From contig OX463841.1 of NCBI GenBank assembly GCA_949825065.1, forward strand, positions 16,321,064 to 16,385,063: a stretch of DNA of 64,000 nt, in the 5' to 3' direction. The stretch is from Odontocerum albicorne. Taxonomy: Eukaryota; Arthropoda; Insecta; Trichoptera; Odontoceridae. Within the stretch, counting starts at the first letter, position 1, and each line of letters begins with the position of its first letter. Below the pieces are notes generated by a model. The model was not told the DNA's origin. It saw only the letters and a list, made by a program, of their open reading frames with translations, and ran no database searches. Shown piece after piece: positions 21,162 through 31,205 of this stretch. The translations under genes were made by a program, and so were the position numbers.

Positions 21162-21412
21162 TTAAGGCATTAACATTGTGGAGGTTTAAAGACATTGTGA
21201 TTTGTTTTATCAAACACAGTTTATTCCACTTTTTGTAACGGTATAACCCTACCGGTTTCAAGGCTTTCACCTCATCTTCAGGAGAGCACGAGCATCTTCA
21301 GGAAAGCATAGTCTTGCTTGTGCTCTCCTGAAGATGAGGTGAAAGCCTTGAAACCGGTAGGGTTATACCGTTACAAAAAGTGGAATAAACAGTGTTTTAT
21401 AAAACAAATTAC
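21162..21412. mobile_element. Foldback element F1, copy 1
   Basis: Two nearly identical arms in inverted orientation meet at a short centre near 21300. From the outside inward each arm reads atttgttttatcaaacac, ttccactttttgtaacgg, tataaccctaccgg and cacctcatcttcagg. The left arm alone carries an extra outer segment (ggcattaacattgtggagg). Other copies: 30199-30304, 34957-35193, 48144-48566. No ORF. Read outward, each arm contains CTGAAGA...GAAAC followed by a small hairpin, discussed as hammerhead-like. Confidence 0.75.
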
Positions 21413-21694
21413 AAAATTTAATACAACATTTCAGTTTATTTCTTTGTCCTAATTGCTTAGTTTCAATTTTTTATCGACGTTTCCTTCTTAATTTTACTAC
21501 CATTTCTAAATCTAGTCATCTTGTCCTGTAACTCATGACTCGGCATCGTGACTCCCATGATAGTCTCCGACGACTCCCTCAATATATCTTTGCCCTCCTC
21601 GGCTCGAAGGACAGTTGTTAAGGGTAGTCCAGTTGCGACTTGATCAGTTAAACACATTGAGATTTTTCCTCCTGTGTGTCATTCTTCCACACCT
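21413..21694. other. Spacer, no gene confirmed
   Basis: A 64-codon minus frame (21463-21657) includes D-Q-V-A-T-G-L-P-L-T-T-V-L-R-A-E-E but has no recognised domain. GC is mildly higher there. Confidence 0.25.
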
Positions 21695-22272
21695 CTATAC
21701 TTGAAAAAACTTAGGATGGTTCCAATGACATTTGAAATGTCATATCTCAAAAGGATGGAGTAAAATCGCTTTTTTTTACAAATCGAATATTTTTTTTATA
21801 AATCGAAAAATTGTTTTTCTCTAAACTGACGTTCTAATTCCTAGTTTTCATTATACTGACTTTCTATTGTATTGTATGAATTATATCTATCTTTAAATAG
21901 GTTAAGATCCACTATGAATCAATACTAATAACGAAAATTTAATTTTATGTATAAAAAAATCGAAAATCCAATTATCGAATACCCCATCCCTAGCCAATGC
22001 AGACTAACGTAGGGACTTTTGACAAACGTCACCAAGTATTATTTGATTTTAACAAACAGCCACAATTTTGCTAATTTGTAACAAGATGTATAAATTTGTC
22101 ATTATTGTTAGTTTTATGTAATGTATTTGCCTAAATAACTAGCTATTTATTAGAATCGAGGCTTATATTAAAGTTGATAAAATAATTTAAATTACTGAAC
22201 GTCGTAACAAGATTGTATTGGGGCAAATTTGTGAAACGTCACAGGGACCATGCTACAATTGCTCAAGTATAG
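21695..22272 (+). mobile_element. MITE-L, copy 2
   Basis: Colinear with 49371-49943 and with the reverse of 2264-2846. Ends are ctatacttgaaaaaactta and gctcaagtatag. The pair of aatcgaa blocks and the tagccaatgcagactaacg block are shared. Non-coding. Confidence 0.65.
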
Positions 22273-22936
22273 TAACCAAACCGTCTCCTTGGCCACGAGC
22301 AATCTGCCCAGAGAATCGAAGGACGCTCACTTATGATATAATAAAGTGAATTTAATATTTTAATTTAACAGTACCCTACTTTTAAATATAATACAATCAA
22401 TACTTTATTTAACTACACAAGTTTACCAAGACATTTTAAAATATTTTTAACACGTTGTTACTTATTCCTAATTTTGAACTGCTTGAAGTTGATTCTGTTA
22501 CTATATTATGTATCATATATAAAACAAAGCTAAGTGGCACACTGCTTTTCTAATTATATGCCTAGAATATCATACAAAGATAGAGGACAAACATCTTTGA
22601 ATTAAAACATTTTTGTTTATTCTTCTAACTAGGCGACGGAAATTTCATCAGAGTTTTTCTATTTTTGAAAAGAAAACATTTTTCCACTGAATTTGGGTCA
22701 TTATATTATTTTCTGTTTGATTAAGGACTCAAATATTATGAAGGTCTTGCGTAAATATTTAGATCATAGATTTAACACGAATTTGAATCAGTTTTTCACG
22801 TTTTTTTTTTTAAATTCAAGTCAATTTTGTTTGTCGAAAATGATTACATTTTAGAGTTTAATTTAATTAACTTAAATGTTTTTTTTAATTTACTTAATAA
22901 AGTTATATACTTTGTAGCAAAAAAAATCGATTTATT
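22273..22936. other. AT-rich spacer
   Basis: Nothing supportable. Confidence 0.4.
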
Positions 22937-23230
22937 CGTACATAGATACCGTCACGCCATCTCCATATCGGGTTAGGTAGAAAGGAGATAACGTCAGACT
23001 TTCTTATCGTAACACACATCTTTCCCCTCTTCTATGATATATCCATACGCCTTCCCACACAGATCTTACGATTCCTTTGACTTTTTTCATTTCATTCTTT
23101 CAAAATATCATCCCCTTGATCCAAACATACTTTCTTCTACCACGTCTTCCACTCACATTTGCACTGTATATTTGTTTTGTTAGTATTTCTTCCTATGTTC
23201 GTTCCACGTGTCCAAACCATCTCAGAGTTG
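22937..23230 (-). mobile_element. LINE-A 3' end, reverse
   Basis: Begins at the family tail (catagataccgtcacgccat), then gggttaggtagaaagg, atcccct-tgatccaaac remnants and gttccacgtgtccaaaccat. Broken in all frames. Confidence 0.65.
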
Positions 23231-23331
23231 TTGATCAATATAAAAGATTTATTCAAAATATAGGTTTTAAATCAATATTACTGATTACTTGTTTTTTTTT
23301 AAATATCAAAAAAGGTTACCTTAATATGAAA

Positions 23332-23373
23332 AATAATTTTGAATATTAAGGTACCTTAATATTCAAAATTATT
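23332..23373. repeat. 42-bp perfect palindrome
   Basis: Centred on ggtacc at 23352/23353, 21 bases on each side are exactly complementary. A second inverted pair of the same words (aatattcaaaattat / ataattttgaatatt) follows to 23407, so the region holds three alternating copies. Confidence 0.85.
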
Positions 23374-23574
23374 AATATTCAAAATTATAGAATAATTTTG
23401 AATATTAAGGTATATTAAAAATTATTTTAATATAATTTTTGTGAACCACTGGAAATCTTTACTTCAATTGAAGTAATTAAATTAAATTTTCCACTTATTT
23501 TATATATAATATTTGTAGGATTCCGATTTGCTCTTATATTTTTTAAATATTTAAAAACCATCTAATTTTATTAC

Positions 23575-23695
23575 TACTCGCTCAATTATGTAATCACTCA
23601 ATTATGTGCTCACTCAATTATGTGCTCACTCAATTATGTAGTCACTCAATTATGTAGTCACTCAATTATGCAGTCATTCATTTATGTGTTCATCG
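23575..23695. repeat. Minisatellite, 16 bp x about 7
   Basis: The unit is cactcaattatgtagt with small variants. Confidence 0.85.
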
Positions 23696-23998
23696 TATTT
23701 AATTAATTTTTAAATAAATTTATTGCCGTATCGAGGACCAATGTTAACAGCAAGTAAAAAGGACAACAAGCAATCTATAACAAACAGCCTAGGACAAAAA
23801 TCTGTGGATTTGACATGTTAATGATACTTGACATGTTAATGATTCAGACAGAATTGTGCAAAAATACAGTTCATTTTAAAAGTACTCGTATCATATTTTT
23901 CTGCGATAGCATAAATTTCGAGCACTTTTTAAGGGATATTCCATTTTTTAATGTAATAGAATTTAAGAAACATAATACATACATACTATAATAATATT

Positions 23999-24545
23999 TC
24001 TCTGTCGAGGTAGTCAGAAAGACAGAATGGTAAACATTCCTATATCGGTATGTTTCCACACCCAAACATATTCTAATTTTTGTTTCTTCTGTTTCTCTCA
24101 TTTGTTACTATTCCTTCTTTGAAAATGTCATTAATTTGGTTTAACCCTACCTTTGTCGGTCATCGTCTACCACGACTTCTAATCATGCTTGCGTTATATA
24201 TTTATTTATTCCAGTCTTTCATTACCCATTCATTCAACGTGTCCAAAACCACTTCAGCTTGTACTTTTTATCCTATTAAAAAAATCAGTTTTAGCAAATA
24301 TTAATCTTAAATATTCATGTTCCTTTTTCTGTTATACTCGTATATCACCACACTACATATTCTCCTCGGTGCACTCGACTTCTTTCATTTTCAGCATCCA
24401 TGTTTCATTCCCATACATTGATGTTGGCACTAATCCGCTGCTGTGAACCATCGTAGTAGTAGATCTGAATATTTATTGATTCGCATAAGTATTTTAGTAG
24501 CTCATTGACTTTGTTCGCTTTTGCAATTCGACGTTTAATATCTCA
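23999..24545 (-). mobile_element. LINE-A, longer reverse fragment
   Basis: Covers the 3' UTR, the coding tail (aacgtgtccaaaacc, the reverse of the G-H-V core) and an upstream coding stretch to about 24545, where the RT-proximal words tgactttgttcgc occur. All frames are broken. It ends about 70 bp before the putative exon at 24617. TACTCGTA lies at 24335. Confidence 0.6.
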
Positions 24546-24616
24546 ATGCACTTATATTGACAAATATATGAAAGAATAGAAGATCGTCATCTAACCTTTT
24601 GATCTTTTGGTTCCAG

Positions 24617-24796
24617 GATGCAGAGAGGTTCTCCGACACCAGCTGGCAGATCCACCAGCAATGGAGGGCGGGGGAAGGGCCCACATGGCCTGGCCTCGAT
24701 GGCCCCCCGCCCCCGACCAATGCTGCGACGCCCTCCTGGGCGCAAACCAACTCGTGGAGGACAGAAATCTCACAGCCGCAACATCAAAGGACCACC
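24617..24796 (+). CDS. Candidate internal exon, GC-rich, basic Pro/Gly-rich product
   Basis: The 180-bp block is strikingly GC-rich in an AT-rich region. A polypyrimidine acceptor (gatcttttggttccag) lies directly before it and a consensus donor gtgagt follows. The length is a multiple of three. All three forward frames are open, so the frame is uncertain. The frame beginning at 24618 gives a basic, Pro/Gly/Arg/Ser-rich segment (M-Q-R-G-S-P-T-P-A-G-R-S, later M-L-R-R-P-P-G-R-K-P-T-R-G-G), as in disordered tails of nuclear or RNA-binding proteins. I do not recognise the gene. Confidence 0.5.
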
Positions 24797-25205
24797 GTGA
24801 GTACATAATGGACTTATATTGTTTGCTTAAGAACTGGCAGCAAGTGTTTACAGACCACTCGTTAAAGGTTATTTGTTGTGGATGAGAGATGGATGAAATA
24901 CTCGAGAATTGTTGTTTGCTCAAAATGACTTCTTGGTTTGTCCAGAAAGCAATTTCGTATTTATAAATCAAATTCAAACGTAAAATTGCACCAAATTCTC
25001 ATAGACATTGGTTTTTTATACTATCAGTATTTCAGCAATATCTCGTATCATATATAGAATGCTAGTTATTATCTATCAGTGGAAATCGGTCTTCCACAGC
25101 AAACATCGTCTTCGAATCTTGTATCAACATAACTGATTGTTATAAACCACATTTGACACCCACGGTGGCATCGTGGCATTACATCGTTATATTATATCTG
25201 TTTTT
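24797..25205. other. Putative intron sequence
   Basis: Follows the donor. AT-rich, no element recognised. Confidence 0.35.
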
Positions 25206-25305
25206 AGGATGTGTCGTATTTTTGTTTCCTTTACGGTAGTATGTGGCGTATTTTTGTTTACAGTGTGGATGTGGTAGGATATGTCGTATTTTTGTTTACA
25301 GTATG
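25206..25305. repeat. Irregular tandem repeat around gtcgtatttttgttt
   Basis: Three copies of a gtgtcgtatttttgtttaca-like phrase separated by variable linkers. Confidence 0.6.
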
Positions 25306-25400
25306 GCCATTGTGATAGTATGCGTTGCTTAGATTCGCTAGGTTATGTCACCTAGCTCGCAGCGTAGCTCTTAGTAAAAAGAGCATCAAGCACCGAAAAA
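25306..25400. mobile_element. Fragment related to the 26.0-kb TIR element
   Basis: The phrase cgctaggttatgtcaccta followed by gctcgcagcgtagctc recurs almost exactly at 26353-26385, suggesting a partial second copy. Confidence 0.45.
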
Positions 25401-25626
25401 ACAACTTATATTTTTATATCTTCAAAATGACGTCAAAACATCGCATAAGTGATTTTGGTTAACAATAGCACAAAAACACTATATTATTACCTTTCATAAT
25501 AAAATATATTTAGTACGTTTGTAATGAAATTAGCAACGAAAATTTTGGGCCTAACGACATCTTTCCGAGAAATACAAAACTGATTTCCGGACAACACGTA
25601 ACAAAGCTGGACCAAAATTGTATTGA

Positions 25627-25730
25627 TGTACTCGTACCTTTATAAATTCCTTATTTGATAGTCTAGCTATATTGTATTCCTGTACTCGTACCTTTATAAA
25701 TTCCTTATTTGATAGTCTAGCTATATTACG
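25627..25730. repeat. Tandem duplication of about 53 bp
   Basis: tgtactcgtacctttataaa followed by ttccttatttgatagtctag occurs twice in a row. Both copies carry TACTCGTA (25629, 25683), so the octamer predates the duplication. Confidence 0.8.
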
Positions 25731-25976
25731 ATTATTTTTTAAAAATACTCACTTTAGATGGCAGAAAAAAATGATCATTGCATTTTTATTTGGTCAGTGT
25801 ACCGTATTACGAATTCCTAAATATAATTTAAAATACTTTGTAATTTAGGTAACTTATAATAAGAAACATTATTTACTAAATTATACAACTAAGACTAAGT
25901 CCACACCAAAGTGCTTCGCTAGGTGATAAGCTACTTGATAAGCTAGGTGCTATGTGACTAATAGACTATGTGACTT

Positions 25977-26433
25977 CAGGCTTGGCCACACCAAAGTGCT
26001 TCGCACAAATTCATTTGACATTTGAAAGCGGTTGAATCAACAAACGATGCCACTTTCAAAACTAACCAGAAAGCTACTTCTCTCAGAGAATTTAAGATTA
26101 AAATTTCGAACATCTCAAATTCGAACTTGTTGGGTGCATAATATTAATTTATCTAGAAGTATGGAGTGGAGAGTTTCAACATCTCTACAAAGAATTGCTG
26201 AATAAAACTTCCTCCATCTTGTAAAATCACTTGGTGACACAATAAAATTAACCAACACGTCTGTTCGCTAGGAGACTCACTAGGTGAATAATCATCACGT
26301 AGTGTAGCGCGAAGCGTGCAGTGTGGTCATTGCGATATTAAGCGGTGCGATGGTTCGCTAAGTTATGTCACCTAGCTCGCAGCGTAGCTATTAGCACCAA
26401 GCGAGGCTCCTACCTGTGTGGCCGAGGCCTAGC
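25977..26433. mobile_element. TIR element with CTAGGTGA subterminal repeats
   Basis: Imperfect inverted ends: aggcttggccacaccaaag at the left, and ctgtgtggccgaggcct at the right. Short words ctaggtga / tcacctag recur in both orientations near each end, and a further set lies just outside at 25905-25975. Clustered subterminal words are typical of transposase-binding regions. Non-coding, superfamily unassigned. Confidence 0.5.
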
Positions 26434-27304
26434 CTGTTAAAGTGTCTGATCAATGATCGTTGTAAAATATTCAAAGACGAAGAATACCAGGTGATTTAAA
26501 CCAAGCTGACAATTGTATGTGAATTGTGCTTTGTGATAACTCATTTTTGAATATGTGATGTATTGTATATAGTACTTATATGGAAATGAAACGATCTGAA
26601 AAGAACAGCCGTCAATCCTGATTGAAGTATATTTAAAACCATTCACGTATCGTTCTATTTATTCATACGATTGCAAAAAAATATTGATAAAAGTTTGCCT
26701 CAAGTATTTTTATTTATTGCCAATGGCGAAATAATCATTAACAACAAACATCTTAGATATTTCTTGGAACACTTTTTAACAATAGGATTTTTTATGGCGT
26801 TTGCAAGAAGTAAAATCAACTCAAAATTTGACCTTTGATATTTACTTTACAAGACCCGGAAACGATTGATGTTTTCAAAAAGTGCACATAACAAAAACAT
26901 GACCTCCGTAACATATGTTATATATTCGCAATATGTGTTACACGTTTAAAAGAAAACACATTTACACATTCATTTCCTTGATTTCTCATAGAAATGGTAT
27001 CATTAATATGTTATGAAAGCCTTATGGGTATGCCTATAGTCATAGATAAAATTGTTATGTGTAATATTTCTAGTATTAAAATTCACTAAAATATATCTCA
27101 CTATTCACCGCAAAATACTATTGTCATAAATAAAATTGTTATGTGTAATATTTCTTGTATTAAATTAAATCAAATTTAAAAAAAAATCACTATCAAGCCT
27201 CAATATAAATTAAATTAGACGGTTTTTTATGAAGTGTTAATAAAACAGAAAAAAAAAAACTTTATGTCATAAGTTCGTCTATTAATAAAACGCCTGACCG
27301 ATTC
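26434..27304. other. AT-rich spacer
   Basis: A 45-bp phrase (taaaattgttatgtgtaata) is duplicated near 27045 and 27128. No gene. Confidence 0.4.
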
Positions 27305-27452
27305 ATCATCTTCGTTGCTTGGCCTTATTATAGTCAAGGATCTCCTCGCCATTCCAATGTTAATTCAGTTGGAGAGCAAAGCTGTACCGAGGAGTTTTTT
27401 TTAAGTAAGTGATCCGTTGCACACATGCATACTCACCGGCCACACCCATATA

Positions 27453-28289
27453 CAGGCGGCCCTCGACTGTCGCGCATTCTACTTTCGCACAATTCGCTAT
27501 TTTGCATATTTTTAAAAATTCAATTTTTAAAGATATTTTTCGATAATGCAAAAATTGTTCGCTTCCATGAAGTCGCTACCACTTTTTTGGAAGAACTTTA
27601 ATAAATGGAAAGCAATAAACAATATTGGAGACTCGTGGACTGAAATAAAAGAGTCCACAATGAAAGGTTCCTGGAAACAATTATGCCCACAAATAATGAG
27701 TGATTTTATAAATTCTGAAGAAACTCCGGAAACTATCACAGATGAAACAGTTGGCCTAATGAATGAACTAAACTTGAACGTCAACTACGAACATGTTAAT
27801 GAGTTGATTGAATCTTACTCAGTACTTCTGTCAAATGAATACTTAATTGAGCAACAAGACTTAAATGAAATACACAATGAAAGTGAGGAAGAAGAAGCTG
27901 ATAAAATCGGCAAGACTTTGACAATCAAAAATATGAATGAAGCCTTCATGCATCTTGACAATTTTTTGACTATCATGGAAGAATGTGATCCCAATGGAGA
28001 ACGTATATCTAAATTATGTTACGTAGGGCGATTGAGAAAGAGACAGCATGTTATAGAACTCTTTATCAAGAAAAGAAAAAAAAGGTGGTATTCAACTAAC
28101 TCTTGACAAGTTTATAAAGAAAACACCTGAAAGTACTTAAACACGCCTCGTTAACTTAATTATGTAGGTATATTGATAAACAAATATTTTTAATATACTC
28201 GTATTATTGATAACTAAATATTATTATTGATAAATATATATTTTAAAATTTTCAGGAACCAATTATGTGCGAAAGTCTAGGGCCGCCTG
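27453..28289 (+). mobile_element. Tigger/pogo-type DNA transposon, internally deleted
   Basis: Starts CAGGCGGCCCTCGACTGTCG after TA (27451-27452) and ends CTAGGGCCGCCTG before TA (28290-28291). The CAG...CTG ends, TA target and pogo-type transposase tail agree. The N-terminal DNA-binding part and the DDE catalytic core have been deleted, leaving the C-terminal coding end and both termini. Such a copy would depend on an enzyme supplied elsewhere. Confidence 0.8.
27546..28106 (+). pseudogene. Tigger/pogo transposase C-terminal fragment
   Basis: A 186-codon frame reads like the region after the DDE domain in Tigger/jerky-type proteins. It has K-A-I-N-N-I-G-D-S-W-T-E-I-K, then W-K-Q-L-C-P, D-E-T-V-G-L-M-N-E-L-N-L, an acidic E-E-E-E-A-D cluster near residue 115, and D-P-N-G-E-R near residue 150. 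The family's usual C-terminal L-D-K-F-x-K-K motif appears downstream in another frame (about 28095-28125), so at least one frameshift exists. The 5' coding part is deleted. Confidence 0.75.
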
Positions 28290-28548
28290 TAGTGGATTCA
28301 ATAGCACACCAAAGTGAGACGTTCGGAGCTCACCGGCATGTTTTCTCCGTTTTTTTAAATAACAAATATGATGAAGGCATAAGTAGCCTTATAACCTCGA
28401 ATAATAGGCGGAATAAAATGCCTGCTTCATTCGAGATGAGAAGCACAGCGCAGGAATCGAACCGGCGGTCTTCCACACGAATGTTCAGTGCGTTACATCT
28501 CAATCATACGCAAATAAATGCTTCATATTTTTGGGTTTACAAAGAATA

Positions 28549-29005
28549 AATTAGAAGAATCATGAAAACACCGCTTGATAAAATATTTGGCATTGTTCAA
28601 ATTATTATCTGCGCCAAATTAATACGATATTCCTTTTCGGCTCCATTTTGAGAACGGATATGATGCGGTAATGATAATCACCTGATGCTTAATCAGCGTT
28701 GAGCTCAACAATTAAAGTAACATTAATTTTATCAACAGCCTTATACGCTAGTTTCAACACGTTTATGCAAACAAGGTGAGGAAATGGCGCACTCGGTATA
28801 TTTACTTCCAGCAACTTATAGCCTACAAATGGGTCGTGCAGACCAAGCTCTGGAAATCGTTGTACTAATTTATATCTTCCTTAATCCCCAATAGCCATTA
28901 TTCTCTTAAAGAGATTTATTTTCTTTAATTACATCATTCCACTTTCTACGATCCAGTATTTTCTGAACCCAGTCGATCAGCACCCTACGTATTAGAAAAT
29001 TCAAA
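28549..29005. other. Spacer with a possible LINE scrap
   Basis: 28845-28995 reads on the minus strand V-L-I-D-W-V-Q-K-I-L-D-R-R-K-W-N, the kind of basic D-R-x-K-W stretch found in RTE-like tails. Not enough to assign. Confidence 0.3.
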
Positions 29006-29009
29006 GTGA

Positions 29010-29222
29010 TGTGACCTTCGTGGCCGTGTTACTAAGACGCTTGTCTTCAAGTCCGGAGGATGCGGATTCGAATTTCGTTGGAAGCCAGATAAAAAAAAAG
29101 AGATTTCAGTCAGGTTATAACTTAAGGTATTATTAACATCTTTTCGGCAGGTTGAACGATATTGCTAGATGAAAATAAGCAAGTCTGGCTGTACTGTATA
29201 CAACGTTAGTATAATATACTAT
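29010..29222 (+). mobile_element. SINE1, nearly full length, diverged
   Basis: The head gaccttcgtggccgtgttac holds a box A-like segment, followed by ggattcgaatttcgttgg (box B), the A-rich linker, the cagtcaggtt block, and the tail ggttgaacgatattgc with tgtatacaacg. Much more diverged than the 48.2-kb copy, so it is older. Confidence 0.6.
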
Positions 29223-29329
29223 GTACAATAAGTTTTGAAGGATTGGCTTTGACTTAGAAAGTCTTCTGATTTCCTTTTTTTTTTCAAGAATTGTGTTAAG
29301 GATAGATGATAATTATATTATTATTTATT

Positions 29330-29660
29330 CTGATTCACAAACTTTAATACTCCAGTCGGTTTTAAATGCAGCTGCTAGGCTGATGTATGGTAGTCATAAA
29401 GTCATAAATGTTGCCATATCGGTCGGCTTCTAAGTATCGCCAACGTATTAATTTCAAACTTTGTTTCTTTGTATATAAGTCCCTTAATAATCAATCGATT
29501 ATTGAAGAATTCAGGGTTAAGACGCGTATGTCTGTGCTGTGTGTAAGAAGAATTCAGGGTTAAGACGCGTCGTGTTCCTTCAAATGTCCCTGCGATTACC
29601 AACTTCTCTAGACGTTTATAATTTTTTTGGCAGCATGCCAAAGTATATAAGGTTTTTTTT
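29330..29660 (+). mobile_element. CR1-like LINE coding fragment
   Basis: Reads L-Q-S-V-L-N-A-A-A-R-L-M-Y-G-S-H-K, then (shifted frame) S-K-Y-R-Q-R-I-N-F-K-L-C, F-V-Y-K-S-L-N, and R-R-V-P-S-N-V-P-A-I. This matches the order of conserved blocks in the C-terminal domain of CR1/L2-type LINEs. It differs from LINE-E, and part of it has been amplified into the array at 29506. Confidence 0.55.
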
Positions 29661-29812
29661 TTATGTGTCTGTGCTGTGTGTAAGAAGAATTCAGGGTTAA
29701 GATGCGTATGCCTGTGTTGTGTGAAGAATAATTCAAGGTTAAGACGCGTCTGTCTGTGCTGTGTGTAAGAAGAATTCAGGGTTAAGACGCGTCTGTCTGT
29801 GCTGTGTGTAAA
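29506..29812. repeat. Minisatellite born inside LINE coding DNA, about 43 bp
   Basis: Five or six copies of gaattcagggttaagacgcg followed by tctgtgctgtgtgtaa occur, separated once by about 100 bp of unamplified LINE sequence. The first half of the unit is LINE coding sequence (E-F-R-V-K-T-R). The second half is not obviously so. The 156-codon minus frame across it is an artefact. Confidence 0.7.
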
Positions 29813-30198
29813 AATAATCTTACGGTATTTAAGACGTATAGCAGGGGGAAGATGACAGCCCTGAGCGGTCAATTTTGGCTCGAAGTATAAATGGTCAAAA
29901 GAATAAAGGCCGAGAATCCATCTGATGGAGTAACCAAGAAAAAAAAAACAGTTGTGTACTCATTTCAGAAGGCGCCACATAGGACAAGAGTTCAGTTCTC
30001 TCCGATACAAAATGACTGGATCGTATTGAGTAATAAATACAAAAGTGTAATTTCATTGAGGAATAAATACAAAATTTATAATTATTATAGAATACGAAAA
30101 TATTTAACATATTATTAATATAATTTTTTCTTACATATTTACTTGTTTTGTAGTGTTTCTTATCGAATGCTGTCCTTTTTTATATATATTATTTATAG
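29813..30198. other. Spacer
   Basis: A 75-codon plus frame from 29891 has a short K-K-K-K-K run and no domain. Not supported as a gene. Confidence 0.35.
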
Positions 30199-30304
30199 TT
30201 AAGGTATGAAAATTGTGGAGGTTTAAAGACATTGTAATTTGTTTTTATCAAACACTGTTTATTCCACTTTTTAAACAGTGTTTGATAAAAAAAACTACAA
30301 TGTA
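30199..30304. mobile_element. Foldback element F1, short copy
   Basis: The left arm runs from ttaagg through ttatcaaacactgtttattc to cttttt. The right arm is only aaacagtgtttgataaaa plus a few bases. The inner part of both arms has been lost, leaving a 106-bp derivative. Confidence 0.65.
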
Positions 30305-30902
30305 CTTTTTTAAACTGTGCACGCATCTTTACCGTTGAATTCAGTAAATTTTCAACACAAAACGAGATAAGACGTTTTGTTGACACGAACGTCTGTTACA
30401 ATTCTTTTTTAAGAACATTTGGAAATTAAACAACGATACCATGTAATGTTTACTTCAGATTTATTTTACTCAACTCTTGCAAGCATATTACAATATTTAA
30501 TTTTACTTATGTGTATATTCATACGTTTGTCACAACGCTTTCAAACATATAATGTATACAAATATATACATACAATTTTTTCAGTAACAAGCACTATACA
30601 CATATTGTATCTACTATGAAATTAATCTATGTCACAAAAATATTATGGCCAAACTATTGTATAATTTTTATTACACAATAGTTTGGTCATCATTAATTAT
30701 TGTGTCCCTTCCTTATCAATAAAATAATTCCTTCCCTCAAGTTCTACCATTATTGATAGAGATAACATAAGTCGCTTGTTTGTTTTTTTACTTAAAGTTA
30801 ATCGTATATTTATTAAAAAATATATTGCCCTTACTGTTATATTATATATATTACAACCCGGTGAGCAATCTTCTCCACCTAACCAAAATGATAACCAATT
30901 AA
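30305..30902. other. AT-rich spacer with a small inverted repeat
   Basis: tatggccaaactattgtata and tacacaatagtttggtcat form a roughly 17-bp stem near 30640-30690. No gene. Confidence 0.4.
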
Positions 30903-31060
30903 TATTAGACTCGCTCCATCAATGACATGTTTTAAAAAGCGACTGAAAAAACTCTTAATTTCAAGTCAGTAATGTAACGTTATTTCAATTTAATCTGATT
31001 TCATCTCTACCATACCTTCATTTTTCTTTTGATTGATGATATATCACTTTTATTTTTTAT
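30903..31060 (+). mobile_element. LINE-E coding end, diverged fragment
   Basis: tagactcgctccatcaatga, then aaaaagcgactgaaaaaact and ttttgattgatgatat match 61585-61735 of the LINE-E copy. Truncated on both sides. Confidence 0.6.
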
Positions 31061-31109
31061 TATGTATATCATTCATCGGAGACTTGGACTCGAAGAGCAA
31101 GCGAGAGAC

Positions 31110-31205
31110 GCAGAATATGTGCATTTGAAAACCTGAATCGAACTCGCAACCCTCAGTTTAGAAGACAAAAATCTTGCAAACAAAGACACGGAGAGAATTA
31201 TAATA
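31110..31205 (-). mobile_element. SINE1-like tRNA-derived head
   Basis: On the minus strand: ctccgtgtctttgtttgc, cttctaaactgagggttgcg, agttcgattcagg. The arrangement matches the SINE1 head (box A to box B spacing about 40 bp). Not a functional tRNA gene. Confidence 0.4.

Larger units (their letters stand above)
27305..28548 (-). mobile_element. SINE2, reverse, split by a Tigger element
   Basis: 27305-27450 holds the SINE2 3' half (ggaacattaa-type block, gcacacatgcatactcaccg). 28292-28548 holds the 5' half with the tRNA-like head (reverse of ggttcgattcctgcgctgtg). The two halves join in SINE2 order when the 837-bp Tigger element is removed. Confidence 0.65.

Noticed and set aside
24591..24977. 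128-codon minus-strand frame over the GC-rich block
   Set aside because: High GC removes stops in every frame. Splice signals support the plus strand, and the composition outside the block is poor.
29402..29872. 156-codon minus frame with repeated T-L-N-S-S-Y-T-Q
   Set aside because: It results from the 43-bp array. The underlying coding sequence (CR1-like) is on the plus strand.
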